A stretch of DNA of 15,877 nt from Thermus_A sp040290245. Its GTDB lineage: Bacteria; Deinococcota; Deinococci; Deinococcales; Thermaceae. Of the stretch, positions 1 through 6,215 are shown in pieces; within the stretch, counting starts at the first letter, position 1, and each line of letters starts with the position of its first letter. Both the position numbers and the translations under genes were made by a program. Where the stretch lies: the NCBI RefSeq assembly GCF_040290245.1, contig NZ_PSMQ01000036.1:1-15877 (forward strand), in the 5' to 3' direction. Under the pieces are notes generated by a model. That model saw only the letters and a program-made list of their open reading frames with translations, searched no databases and was not told the origin of the DNA.

Positions 1-1
1 C

Positions 2-361
2 CCCCTCCCTCCGGAGCGGACGATCCATGTGGCCACCAAAGCCGACCTCCCTCCCCTTTGGGAAGACCCCCTTTACCTCCCCGTCTCCAGCCTGACCAAG
101 GAGGGGCTGGAGGCGCTTAAGGAGGCCATCCGCACCAAGCTCCTGGGAAGCCCTGTCGAGGCGGTCTGGCTCCTTTCCGAACGGCAAGCGGAGGCCCTGA
201 GCCGGGCCAGGGCCCACCTGGAGGAAGCCCTCCGGGCCCCCGAGGACCTGATGGGCCTCTCCCTCGAGGAGGCGATCCGCGCCTTGAACGAGCTCTTAGG
301 CCTCGAGGTGGGGGAGGAGGTGGTGGAGCGGGTCTTCCGGAACTTCTGCGTGGGTAAGTGA
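2..361 (+). CDS. mnmE: MnmE, tRNA modification GTPase (C-terminal part)
   Basis: Partial gene; the reading frame is open from base 2 and the start lies outside the window. MnmE works with MnmG to install the (carboxymethyl)aminomethyl group at C5 of wobble uridine U34 in certain tRNAs. The visible residues begin inside the G domain: VATKAD fits the guanine-specificity G4 element, with Thr where most family members have Asn. A helical segment follows, and the protein ends in FCVGK, matching the C-terminal C-x-G-K motif whose Cys is conserved in MnmE. The TGA stop at 359-361 is one base from the stop of the converging metX gene, with no hairpin terminator between them. A GTG at 29 is internal and not the start. 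The FCVGK ending makes the identification firm. Confidence 0.93.
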   Translation, partial: PLPPERTIHVATKADLPPLWEDPLYLPVSSLTKEGLEALKEAIRTKLLGSPVEAVWLLSERQAEALSRARAHLEEALRAPEDLMGLSLEEAIRALNELLGLEVGEEVVERVFRNFCVGK

Positions 362-362
362 A

Positions 363-1475
363 TCAAAGAAAAGCGTCTAGAATCCGCTCCACCTGGTCCG
401 TCTCGATCAAAAAGGCATCGTGCCCGTGAGGGCTTTGGATTTCCTGGTACCGGCCCCCGGCAAGCCGGGCCATCCTTTGCACCTCCTCCTTGGGGTAAAG
501 GAGGTCGGAGTCAATCCCCACGAAAAGGCTTCTTATCGCCCGGAGCCGGGCCAAGGCCGCCTCTACCCCCCCNNNNNNNNNNNNNNNNNNNNNNNNNNNN
601 NNNNNNNNNNNNNNNNNNNNNNNNNNNNNNNNNNNNNNNNNCCCCTGGGCTGGGTCGTCCGCCCAGCGCCTTTGGAAGCTTTCCGGAGCCCGGTAGCTCA
701 GCATGGCGATGGCCCGGGCAAGCTTAAGCCCCTCGGGCTGGCGCTCATACCGCCCTTCGGCGAACCCGGGATCTTTCAAGATAGCCTCCCGGGAGAGGCG
801 GTTGAAGGCCCGGGCCCATGGGCCATGCACTGGGGGAGCAGCGAGGACGACGAGCTTTTCCACTCGTTCCGGATACATGAGGGCAAACTCCAAGGCCACC
901 ATCCCCCCCAGGCTTCCCCCGATGACCGTAACCCTCTCCACCCCGAGGTGGTCCAAAAGCCGCGCCTGGGCCCGGGCCAGATCCCGGACGGTCAAGGGGG
1001 GAAAGTCCTGACCATAGGGACGGTCCGTCCGGGGGTCGATGGAAGTGGGACCGGTGGAGCCGTAACAGCTCCCCAGGTGGTTGGCCGAGACGACGTAGTA
1101 AAGCGCAGGATCCAGAACCCGCCCCGGCCCCACCAGGCCGTCCCACCAGCCCTCCCGGCCAAAAGCCCTTTCCAAGGGGGAGAGCCGGGCGAAGACCTCC
1201 TCCGAGTACTGGCCCGCCAGGTGGGCGCTCCCCGTGAGGGCGTGGAAGACCAAGACGGCGTTGTCCCGCCTCCTGGAAAGCCGTCCATAGGTCTCAAACC
1301 GGAGCCGGACCTCGGGCAGAAACCCCCCGAGCTCGGTGTAAAACCCCTCCCGCCGGGAAAAGAGGACCGCGGTCCGGGGCACAGGGGGCGGAACGCGCCT
1401 AGGGGAACGGGGGGGCTTGAGCAGGATGGCCTCGTGCTCCCCCCAGGTCTCCCAAAGCACGCTGGGCTCGCTCAT
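363..1475 (-). CDS. metX: Homoserine O-acetyltransferase (contains assembly gap)
   Basis: Alpha/beta-hydrolase-fold enzyme that transfers acetyl from acetyl-CoA to L-homoserine, giving the O-acetylhomoserine used by MetY. Residues at the active site are visible: the nucleophile elbow GGSLGG (Ser188), the acid in DSDLLYP (Asp324) and the base in PHGHDAF (His352). NHLGSCYGSTGP (132-143) and LVFHALTGSAH (75-85) are also typical of MetX. Residues 279-301 are unknown because of the N run at 573-641. The N run is a multiple of three, so the frame continues across it, but family members usually have about 35 residues there, including the segment like QG-KF--RFDANSYL. The true protein is therefore probably about 12 residues longer than the 370 shown. 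The start overlaps the metY stop by four bases (ATGA), so the two genes are translationally coupled and share the SAM riboswitch. Acetyl rather than succinyl specificity is inferred from the MetX family and the MetY partner. Confidence 0.93.
   Translation of the reverse strand: MSEPSVLWETWGEHEAILLKPPRSPRRVPPPVPRTAVLFSRREGFYTELGGFLPEVRLRFETYGRLSRRRDNAVLVFHALTGSAHLAGQYSEEVFARLSPLERAFGREGWWDGLVGPGRVLDPALYYVVSANHLGSCYGSTGPTSIDPRTDRPYGQDFPPLTVRDLARAQARLLDHLGVERVTVIGGSLGGMVALEFALMYPERVEKLVVLAAPPVHGPWARAFNRLSREAILKDPGFAEGRYERQPEGLKLARAIAMLSYRAPESFQRRWADDPAQGXXXXXXXXXXXXXXXXXXXXXXXGGVEAALARLRAIRSLFVGIDSDLLYPKEEVQRMARLAGGRYQEIQSPHGHDAFLIETDQVERILDAFL
573..641. other. Assembly gap (69 Ns) inside metX
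   Basis: Undetermined bases interrupt metX. The flanking frames join because 69 is a multiple of three. The number of Ns is likely a scaffold estimate and not a true length, because the family normally carries roughly 35 residues between the flanking segments DDPAQG and GGVEAAL, against 23 here. Confidence 0.99.
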
Positions 1476-2737
1476 GCCAGGGCCTCCTTAAGCTCCTCCT
1501 TTAGGTCCTCCAGGTGCTCGAGCCCCACGGAAAGCCGGACCAGCTCTGGGGAAACCCCCGCCAGGGCCTGCTCCTCCAAGGAGAGCTGGGAGTGGGTGGT
1601 GGAGGCGGGGTGGATGGCCAGGGTGCGGGTATCCCCCACGTTCGCCAGGTGGGAGATGAGCTTAAGCCGCGAGATAAAGCGCTTGGCCGCCTCATACCCA
1701 CCCTTTAGGCCAAAGGTGAGAACGGCCCCCGGTCTTCCTTGGAAGTACTTCTGGGCCCGGGGGTAAGAGGGGTGGCCCTCTAGACCCGGGTAGTTCACCC
1801 AGGCCACCTGGGGCTGGTCTTTCAGCCAGTGGGCCAGGGCCAGGGTGTTCTCCACATGCCGCTCGGCCCTTAGGGAAAGGGTCTCCATCCCCAGCAAAAG
1901 AACCCAGGCCTCGAAGGGGCCCAGGGCCTGCCCCTGGTCGCGCAGGCCGTCCACCCGGGCCTTGACGATGAAGGCCAGATTCCCGAAGGCCTCGGTGAGC
2001 TTAAGGCCGTGATACCCCGGCTGGGGCTCGGTGAGGAGGGGGTACCGGCCATTCCCCCAGTCAAACCGCCCCCCATCCACGATGGCCCCGGCGATCACCG
2101 CCCCGTGCCCCCCGATCCATTTGGTGGCGGAGTGGGTGACCAAGGCCGCCCCATGCTCGAGGGGCCGGAAAAGATACCCCCCCATGCCGAAGGTGTTGTC
2201 CACCACCAGGGCCACCCCCCTCTCCCGGGCCGCCTGGGCCAGGCCCTCAAAATCCGGGATGTTCAGGGCAGGGTTCCCGATGCTCTCCACCCACCAGGCC
2301 CGGGTGTGCTCGTCCGTGAGAGCTAAAAACTCCTCCGGCTTCTCGTCTTGGCTGGTAAAGCGAACCTCGATCCCAAGCCGTTTCAGGGTGACCTTGAACT
2401 GGTTGTAGGTACCCCCGTAGAGGTTAGGGGTGGAGACGAGGTTGTCCCCCGCCTGGGCCAAGGTGGTGAGGAGGAGGAACTGGGCCGCGTGGCCGGAGGA
2501 GGTGGCCAGGGCCGCGGCGCCCCCCTCGAGGGCGGCCAGCCGCTTTTCAAAGACCTCCACCGTGGGGTTCATGATGCGGGAGTAGATGTTGCCAAAAGCC
2601 CTAAGGGCAAAGAGATCGGCCGCGTGCTCGGGGGAGTCGAACACGTAGCTGGTGGTGGGGTAGATGGGAACCTGTCTGGACTTGGTGCTGGGGTCCGGGG
2701 TGTACCCCGCATGGAGCTGGAGCGTCTCAAACCTCAT
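1472..2737 (-). CDS. metY: O-acetylhomoserine sulfhydrylase
   Basis: PLP-dependent enzyme of the Cys/Met-metabolism family that makes homocysteine from O-acetylhomoserine and sulfide. The 421-residue length fits the OAH-sulfhydrylase branch, which is longer than cystathionine gamma-synthase. Visible motifs are YSRIMNPT (52-59, phosphate-binding Tyr/Arg), NLYGGTYNQF (105-114, Tyr stacking on PLP), VVDNTFG (178-184, Asp180 holding the pyridine nitrogen) and HSATKWIGGHG (202-212), in which Lys206 forms the Schiff base. The start ATG at 2735-2737 has a strong Shine-Dalgarno (GGAAGGAGG) just upstream. It is the first gene of the metY-metX unit and lies directly behind a SAM-I riboswitch, so it should be shut off when S-adenosylmethionine is plentiful. 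Its stop overlaps the metX start. Confidence 0.95.
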   Translation of the reverse strand: MRFETLQLHAGYTPDPSTKSRQVPIYPTTSYVFDSPEHAADLFALRAFGNIYSRIMNPTVEVFEKRLAALEGGAAALATSSGHAAQFLLLTTLAQAGDNLVSTPNLYGGTYNQFKVTLKRLGIEVRFTSQDEKPEEFLALTDEHTRAWWVESIGNPALNIPDFEGLAQAARERGVALVVDNTFGMGGYLFRPLEHGAALVTHSATKWIGGHGAVIAGAIVDGGRFDWGNGRYPLLTEPQPGYHGLKLTEAFGNLAFIVKARVDGLRDQGQALGPFEAWVLLLGMETLSLRAERHVENTLALAHWLKDQPQVAWVNYPGLEGHPSYPRAQKYFQGRPGAVLTFGLKGGYEAAKRFISRLKLISHLANVGDTRTLAIHPASTTHSQLSLEEQALAGVSPELVRLSVGLEHLEDLKEELKEALA

Positions 2738-2772
2738 CCTTGGCCTCCTTCCAAGTCCGCTTGGGGGCTTGG

Positions 2773-2794
2773 AGGGGCCTAAAAAAAGGCCCCT
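2773..2794 (-). repeat. Perfect inverted repeat overlapping the terminator T-tract
   Basis: The eight-base arms AGGGGCCT and AGGCCCCT flank six bases (five or six consecutive T on the - strand). The first arm is also the 3' arm of the SAM-riboswitch terminator, so the two hairpins cannot coexist. The second arm and the following CC lie about 30 bases before the metY Shine-Dalgarno GGAAGGAGG and could also pair with it. This hairpin may act as an additional antiterminator or as a late structure after read-through. Confidence 0.6.
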
Positions 2795-2822
2795 ACTGTC
2801 CGTTCTCTCGGCCAGAAGGGGC
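2781..2822 (-). terminator. Intrinsic terminator of the SAM-riboswitch expression platform
   Basis: Read on the - strand, GCCCCTTCTGGCCG pairs imperfectly with CGGACAGTAGGGGC around the loop AGAGAA, and C plus seven Ts follow (2781-2787). The 5' arm contains CCCTT, complementary to AAGGG in the P1 3' strand of the aptamer, which supplies the expected antiterminator. With SAM bound, P1 holds its strand and this terminator forms, ending transcription before metY. The structure was paired by eye, not computed. Confidence 0.8.
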
Positions 2823-2843
2823 TTTGCGCGTGGCGCTGTCCCC

Positions 2844-2980
2844 CTCCCTTATCAGCCCCGGGCGTTTCCCCCGCCCGGGTCGGTCTTGGCACCTTCCTGC
2901 CCATACCGGCGATGGTTCGGCAAGGCCAGGGGTTGCCGCGGCTTCACAGGGCCGACTCCCTCCACCGCTCTGGATAAGAG
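2844..2980 (-). ncRNA. SAM-I (S-box) riboswitch aptamer upstream of metY
   Basis: On the - strand the region carries the S-box signature in order. The P1 5' strand CTCTTATCCAGAG (2968-2980) is followed by GGAGGGA, then the P2/kink-turn section with GGCCC...GAAGCC, then CGGCAACC, the conserved joining sequence. The AAGGTGCCAA box comes next, followed by a P4 hairpin CCGGGCG/CGCCCGG. The P1 3' strand GATAAGGGAG (2844-2853) pairs with the first strand, allowing one G-U. A SAM-sensing aptamer ahead of metY-metX matches known use of this riboswitch class. Binding of SAM would stabilise P1. P1 formation sequesters the AAGGG stretch that could otherwise pair with CCCTT of the downstream terminator. 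Motif order and gene context make this secure; the switching mechanism is inferred. Confidence 0.95.
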
Positions 2981-3020
2981 AACGGGTTTCTTTTGCCGCG
3001 CCCCCGCGCGGTTAGCCCTT

Positions 3021-3049
3021 AGTGTAAAAGCTCAGGGCTTCTTCGTCAA
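3021..3049 (-). promoter_or_regulatory. Promoter of the metY-metX transcript
   Basis: On the - strand, TTGACG (3044-3049) and TACACT (3021-3026) are separated by 17 bases, five of six and four of six matches to the sigma-70/SigA consensus. The start point would fall near 3013-3015, about 35 bases before the riboswitch P1 helix. The -35 box lies within the last codons of sdaA, so met transcription starts inside the 3' end of the upstream gene. Confidence 0.75.
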
Positions 3050-3889
3050 GGCGCGCTGGGCAAGCCTTCTTCCCGTGGGCGTATCGGCCAGCCCCCCTTC
3101 CCCTGTCTCCTTGAGCTCCAAAGGCAGGAGGCGGCCGATGCCCACCATGGCCAAAACCACCTCGTCCGGGGGGATGACGCTCCGGATCCCGGCTAGGGCC
3201 TGCTGGGCCGCGCTCACCGCATGAACGGCGTAAAACCCGTTCCGCATCACGCAGGGCACCTCCACGAACCCCCCCACGGGGTCGCAGACCAGGCCCAGGG
3301 TGTTCTGGAGGGCCAGCGCCGCCGCATGCACCGCGGCCTCCGCGCTCCCCGAAAGGAGCTCCACCACCGCCGCCGCGGCCATGGCTGCGCTAGGACCGAT
3401 CTCCGCCTGGCAGCCCCCGCTGGCCCCAGCGATGTACATCTGGCGGCTGATGATCTTCCCGATTCCCGCCGCCAGGACCAGGGGCATGACCAGGTCCTCC
3501 AGCGAAAAGCCCAGGTGGTCGGCCACACCGAAAAGGGCCCCCGGAACCGTCCCCGCGCTCCCCGCCGTGGGTGCGGCCACAATCCGGCCCATGCGGGCGT
3601 TCTCCTCGTTCACCGCCATGGCGTAGGCCTGGACCCGTTTCAGAAGAGGGGCCTGGAGGGGGTCGTCCGCCTCCCAAAGGGTCTTGGCGTTCCAGCCCAC
3701 CATCCCGGCGACGCTGGGAGCATCCGTGCGAAGCCCCCGGTCAATCGCCTCCCGCATGATGAGAAGCCGCTCCCTCATCTTGGCCAGGACCTCCTCCTGA
3801 CCAAGCCCCGTCTCCTCGAGGTCCTCCCTCAAAACGTGCTCAGAGGCTTTCCCCGGAAGCCCGGCCAGGCTATTTAAGGTCAAAGGCAT
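3032..3889 (-). CDS. sdaA: L-serine dehydratase, iron-sulfur type, alpha subunit
   Basis: Deaminates L-serine to pyruvate and ammonia with a 4Fe-4S cluster. At 285 residues it is the catalytic alpha chain of the two-subunit form (SdaAA). Motifs are APTAGSAGTVPG (106-117), SGGCQAEIG (157-165), GLVCDPVGG (199-207) and EVPCVMRNG (210-218). Cys160, Cys202 and Cys213 are the expected cluster ligands. A longer frame to 4150 exists, but the family start is MPLTLNSL at 3889; the extension runs through the response-regulator gene on the other strand. A TATGAT box lies six bases before the ATG, which suggests a leaderless message. The beta subunit (SdaAB) is not adjacent on either side, so it must be elsewhere if it exists. 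The 3' end carries the met promoter -35 box. Confidence 0.93.
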   Translation of the reverse strand: MPLTLNSLAGLPGKASEHVLREDLEETGLGQEEVLAKMRERLLIMREAIDRGLRTDAPSVAGMVGWNAKTLWEADDPLQAPLLKRVQAYAMAVNEENARMGRIVAAPTAGSAGTVPGALFGVADHLGFSLEDLVMPLVLAAGIGKIISRQMYIAGASGGCQAEIGPSAAMAAAAVVELLSGSAEAAVHAAALALQNTLGLVCDPVGGFVEVPCVMRNGFYAVHAVSAAQQALAGIRSVIPPDEVVLAMVGIGRLLPLELKETGEGGLADTPTGRRLAQRALTKKP

Positions 3890-3894
3890 ACCCT

Positions 3895-3901
3895 TATCAT
3901 A
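3895..3901. promoter_or_regulatory. Overlapping divergent -10 boxes, sdaA and response regulator
   Basis: The palindrome CTTATCATAAG (3893-3903, one central base) reads TATCAT on the + strand (3895-3900), eight bases before the regulator ATG. It reads TATGAT on the - strand (3896-3901), six bases before the sdaA ATG. Both positions would start transcription at or within a base or two of the start codon, so both messages would be leaderless, a mode common in Deinococcota. I find no good -35 box for either direction (TTTAAG at 3873-3878 is weak), so an activator may be needed. Confidence 0.5.
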
Positions 3902-3908
3902 AGGCCAG

Positions 3909-4484
3909 ATGCGGGTCTTGATCGCGGATGACCACCCCCTCTTCCTCCTGGGGCTGAAGGCGGGCCTGGAGGCCGAGGGGATGGAGGTGGTGGCCATGGC
4001 CAAGGACGGGGAGGAGGCCCTGGCCATGGCGCTGAAGCTGAACCCCGAGGCGGTGCTTTTGGACCTGAAGATGCCCCACCTGGACGGCCTGGCCTGCTGC
4101 CGGAGGCTCCGGGAGGAGGGGTACACCGGCCTTATCGCCTTCCTGACCACCTACCTCGAGCCCGCCCTCCTTCTGGAAGCGCACCTGGCCGGAGCGGATG
4201 GGTACTTCTCCAAGGAGCTCTCCGCCCCCGAGATCCGGGAAAAGCTCCGGCGCCTGCAGCTTAAGGAGGAACGCCTGACCCTTCCCGAGCTGCCCCGCCT
4301 TACCCCAAGGGAGCAGGAGGTGCTCCGCCTTCTCGCCCAGGGGCTTGCGGCCAAGGAGATGGCCAAGGCCCTGAGGGTCTCACCGGAGACGGTGAAGGAC
4401 CACCTGGAAAACATTTACGCCAAGCTCGAGGCCAAAAACCGGGTGGAGGCGGTGGCAAAGGCGAGAAGGCTTGGCCTCCTATAA
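3909..4484 (+). CDS. NarL/FixJ-family DNA-binding response regulator
   Basis: A 191-residue two-domain regulator. The receiver domain (about 1-118) has the acidic pair Asp7-Asp8, the phospho-acceptor Asp52 in LLDLKMPHLDG, Thr80/81 and the invariant Lys102 in FSKEL. The C-terminal LuxR-type helix-turn-helix (131-182) reads LTPREQEVLRLLAQG then SPETVKDHLENIYAKL. All residues needed for phosphorylation are present. No histidine kinase is next to it: sdaA diverges on one side and rplS converges on the other, so it is an orphan here. The ATG at 3909 is 19 bp from the sdaA start, making sdaA or the regulator's own gene plausible targets; that is inference. The signal and the cognate kinase are unknown. 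Confidence 0.9.
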   Translation: MRVLIADDHPLFLLGLKAGLEAEGMEVVAMAKDGEEALAMALKLNPEAVLLDLKMPHLDGLACCRRLREEGYTGLIAFLTTYLEPALLLEAHLAGADGYFSKELSAPEIREKLRRLQLKEERLTLPELPRLTPREQEVLRLLAQGLAAKEMAKALRVSPETVKDHLENIYAKLEAKNRVEAVAKARRLGLL

Positions 4485-4509
4485 AACGGGGCGGGCCCAA
4501 GCCCGCCCC
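4481..4509 (-). terminator. Terminator of the ffh-rplS operon
   Basis: A perfect nine-base stem GGGGCGGGC/GCCCGCCCC with loop of four (4488-4509) lies 15 bases past the rplS stop. On the - strand it is followed by GTTTTAT. On the + strand it follows the response-regulator stop closely but has no T-tract, so it should serve mainly rplS while also blocking read-through from the regulator. Confidence 0.75.
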
Positions 4510-4524
4510 AAAAGCCTAAAGACC

Positions 4525-4947
4525 TCAGGCCTGCTCGGCCTCGGAAGCCCGCACGGCCTCCTTGGCCGCTTGAGCGTCTTGGTCCACCCGCTTGCGATCC
4601 ACCCGAAGCTTGCGGCGGATCTCCCTTTCGGAGAGCTCCCGGATGAAGTAGAGCCTGGCCCGGCGCGCCCGGCCCCGCTGGACGATCTCCACCTTCTCGA
4701 TCAGGGGGGAGTGCATGGGGAAGATCCGCTCCACCCCTACCCCAAAGGAGACCTTGCGGACGGTGAATGAGCTGTTGAACCCGTTCCGCTTGACCTTGAT
4801 GACCAACCCCTCGAAGTTCTGCACCCGGGTGCGGTTCCCCTCCTTCACCCGGTAGGCCACCCGCACCGTATCCCCAGGCCGGAAGTCCGGAAGGTCGGTC
4901 CGGGTGTACCTGGACTCCACCAGCTTCAAAAGCGCGCTACGGTTCAT
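4525..4947 (-). CDS. rplS: 50S ribosomal protein L19
   Basis: Component of the large ribosomal subunit located at the subunit interface. The 140 residues contain the L19 core: PDFRPGDTVRVAYRVKEGNR, FEGLVIKVKRNG, FTVRKVSFGVGVERIFP, HSPLIEKVEIVQRGRARRA and LYFIREL. These are followed by a basic then Ala/Glu-rich tail, as in the slightly longer T. thermophilus protein. It is the last gene of the ffh operon, 47 bases after trmD. That spacer holds a 16-base palindrome and a GGGAGGGAGG Shine-Dalgarno. The hairpin at 4488-4509 follows the stop. Confidence 0.97.
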   Translation of the reverse strand: MNRSALLKLVESRYTRTDLPDFRPGDTVRVAYRVKEGNRTRVQNFEGLVIKVKRNGFNSSFTVRKVSFGVGVERIFPMHSPLIEKVEIVQRGRARRARLYFIRELSEREIRRKLRVDRKRVDQDAQAAKEAVRASEAEQA

Positions 4948-4965
4948 TCTTCCTCCCTCCCAGAG

Positions 4966-4981
4966 GAACCCCTAGGGGTTC
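4966..4981 (-). repeat. 16-base perfect palindrome in the rplS leader
   Basis: GAACCCCTAGGGGTTC is self-complementary and sits in the only sizeable spacer (47 bases) of an otherwise packed operon, just before the rplS ribosome-binding site. As RNA it could fold into a six-pair stem with a four-base loop. A role in setting L19 level relative to TrmD, by translational control or RNA processing, is possible but not shown. Confidence 0.7.
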
Positions 4982-4994
4982 ATGGGCACCGCCT

Positions 4995-5720
4995 TTAAGT
5001 ATACCCGTCCCGGTCCAGTTCGGCAAGAAAGGCCACCTCCTCCTGGCCCAGGTGGGCCTTGGCCAAAAGCTCTGGCCTCAGAAGGAGGGTCTTCCTAAGG
5101 GCTTCTTCCCTCCGGAACCGCTCGATCGCCCTGTGGTTGCCGCTTAGCAGCACCCTCGGAACCTCGAGGCCCCGGAAGACGGAGGGCCGGGTGTACTGGG
5201 GGAAGTCCAGAAGCCCCCGGGAGAAGGAGTCCTCCTCATGGCTCCTCTCGTCCCCAATAACCCCGGGAACGAGCCGGGCGGTGGCCTCCAAAAGGACCAA
5301 GGCCGCCGCCTCTCCCCCCATCAGGACGTAATCGCCGATGGAAACCACCCGGCTCACGAACCGCTCCACCCGGGCATCAAACCCCTCGTAGCGGCCAGAA
5401 AGGAGGACCAGATGGGACTTCCGCGCCAGGGCGCGGGCCATCTCCTGGGTGAAGACCTCCCCGGCAGGGGATAGGAGGATGACCTCGTCCGCGGGGAGGG
5501 CCCATTCGATCGCCTCCACCGCCACCTCCGGCTTGATGACCATCCCAGGCCCCCCTCCATAAGGGGCATCGTCCACCGTACGGTGCTTGTCCTTGGCAAA
5601 CTCCCTAAGGTCCTTGATCCGGACCTCGATCAGACCCTTTTCCAGGGCCTTTTCTAAGAGGGACTCGGAAAGCCAAGGCCGGATGAGGCTGGGGAAAAGG
5701 GTCAGGATGGTGTAGCGCAT
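4995..5720 (-). CDS. trmD: tRNA (guanine37-N1)-methyltransferase
   Basis: SPOUT-class methyltransferase that places m1G at position 37 of tRNAs with G36, preventing frameshifting. The 241 residues carry KDKHRTVDDAPYGGGPGM (43-60), the knot segments LLSGRYEGFDARVE (106-119) and SIGDYVLMGGE (127-137), the general-base Asp164 in HEEDSF (161-166), and FPQYTRP and VLLSGNH further on. The length is usual for the family, and it is a homodimer in known members. The start ATG shares its A with the rimM stop (TGATG), so the two are coupled. It uses SAM, whose supply depends on the met unit in this window. Confidence 0.97.
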   Translation of the reverse strand: MRYTILTLFPSLIRPWLSESLLEKALEKGLIEVRIKDLREFAKDKHRTVDDAPYGGGPGMVIKPEVAVEAIEWALPADEVILLSPAGEVFTQEMARALARKSHLVLLSGRYEGFDARVERFVSRVVSIGDYVLMGGEAAALVLLEATARLVPGVIGDERSHEEDSFSRGLLDFPQYTRPSVFRGLEVPRVLLSGNHRAIERFRREEALRKTLLLRPELLAKAHLGQEEVAFLAELDRDGYT

Positions 5721-6211
5721 CAGTCCAGAAGCCCCTCTATGGGCTCCACGCGGACGGCCTCCGCCTCCACCTGGACGTAGGGGGCCTGGAGGGGGATAAG
5801 CCGTTGGGCCCGGTCCCTAAGCCGGGGCCCCTCCCCTTCCACGATCAAGACGTCCTGGGCCCCGGTGTCCAAGACGTCCACCACCCGGCCCAAAAGCCTC
5901 TCCCCCACGTAGACGGGCAGGCCGATCAAATGGAAGTAGTAGAACCGCCCCTCCTCCAAAGGGGGAAGCTCCTCCGCCAGGGCGTAGACCCTGAGCCCCA
6001 CCAGGGCCTCGGCCATCTCCCGGCTTGTCACCCCCACGAGCTGGACCACCAGGTCCGACCCCGCGCGGAAGACGTCCTGGATAGCCCGGAAGCCCTGCCC
6101 CTCTATGTAGACCCGCTCCAGGTGGAGGAGGACCTCCTCCCCCCGGAACTTAAGCCCCCCCGCCAGGGCATAAGGGCTTCCCAGGCGGCCAATCTCCACC
6201 AGCCGGCTCAT
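5720..6211 (-). CDS. rimM: Ribosome maturation factor RimM
   Basis: 16S rRNA processing and 30S assembly factor that binds ribosomal protein S19 near the 30S head. The 163 residues show the N-terminal RimM barrel beginning VEIGRLGSPYALAGGLKF and the C-terminal PRC-barrel with FYYFHLIGLPVYVGERLLG, RVVDVLDTGAQDVLIVEG, and the LIPLQAPYVQ...EPIEGLLD ending that is diagnostic of RimM. It lies four bases after khpA and overlaps the trmD start by one base, the standard neighbourhood for this gene. Confidence 0.95.
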   Translation of the reverse strand: MSRLVEIGRLGSPYALAGGLKFRGEEVLLHLERVYIEGQGFRAIQDVFRAGSDLVVQLVGVTSREMAEALVGLRVYALAEELPPLEEGRFYYFHLIGLPVYVGERLLGRVVDVLDTGAQDVLIVEGEGPRLRDRAQRLIPLQAPYVQVEAEAVRVEPIEGLLD

Positions 6212-6215
6212 CCGT

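Noticed and set aside
29..45. MnmE G4 motif TKAD in place of NKxD as a possible loss of GTP binding
   Set aside because: Thr at this position occurs in other functional GTPases such as EngB, so it is not evidence of inactivation.
420..1766. Long + strand open frame (448 codons) opposite metX and metY
   Set aside because: It runs antisense to two well-supported genes, crosses the N run, and has Pro/Gly/Arg-rich low-complexity composition typical of shadow frames in GC-rich DNA.
2664..3224. + strand open frame across the met leader
   Set aside because: It covers the SAM riboswitch, terminator and promoter on the other strand and shows no protein motif.
3890..4150. N-terminal extension of sdaA by 87 codons
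   Set aside because: It lies entirely antisense to the response regulator and has no resemblance to serine dehydratase; the family start is at 3889.
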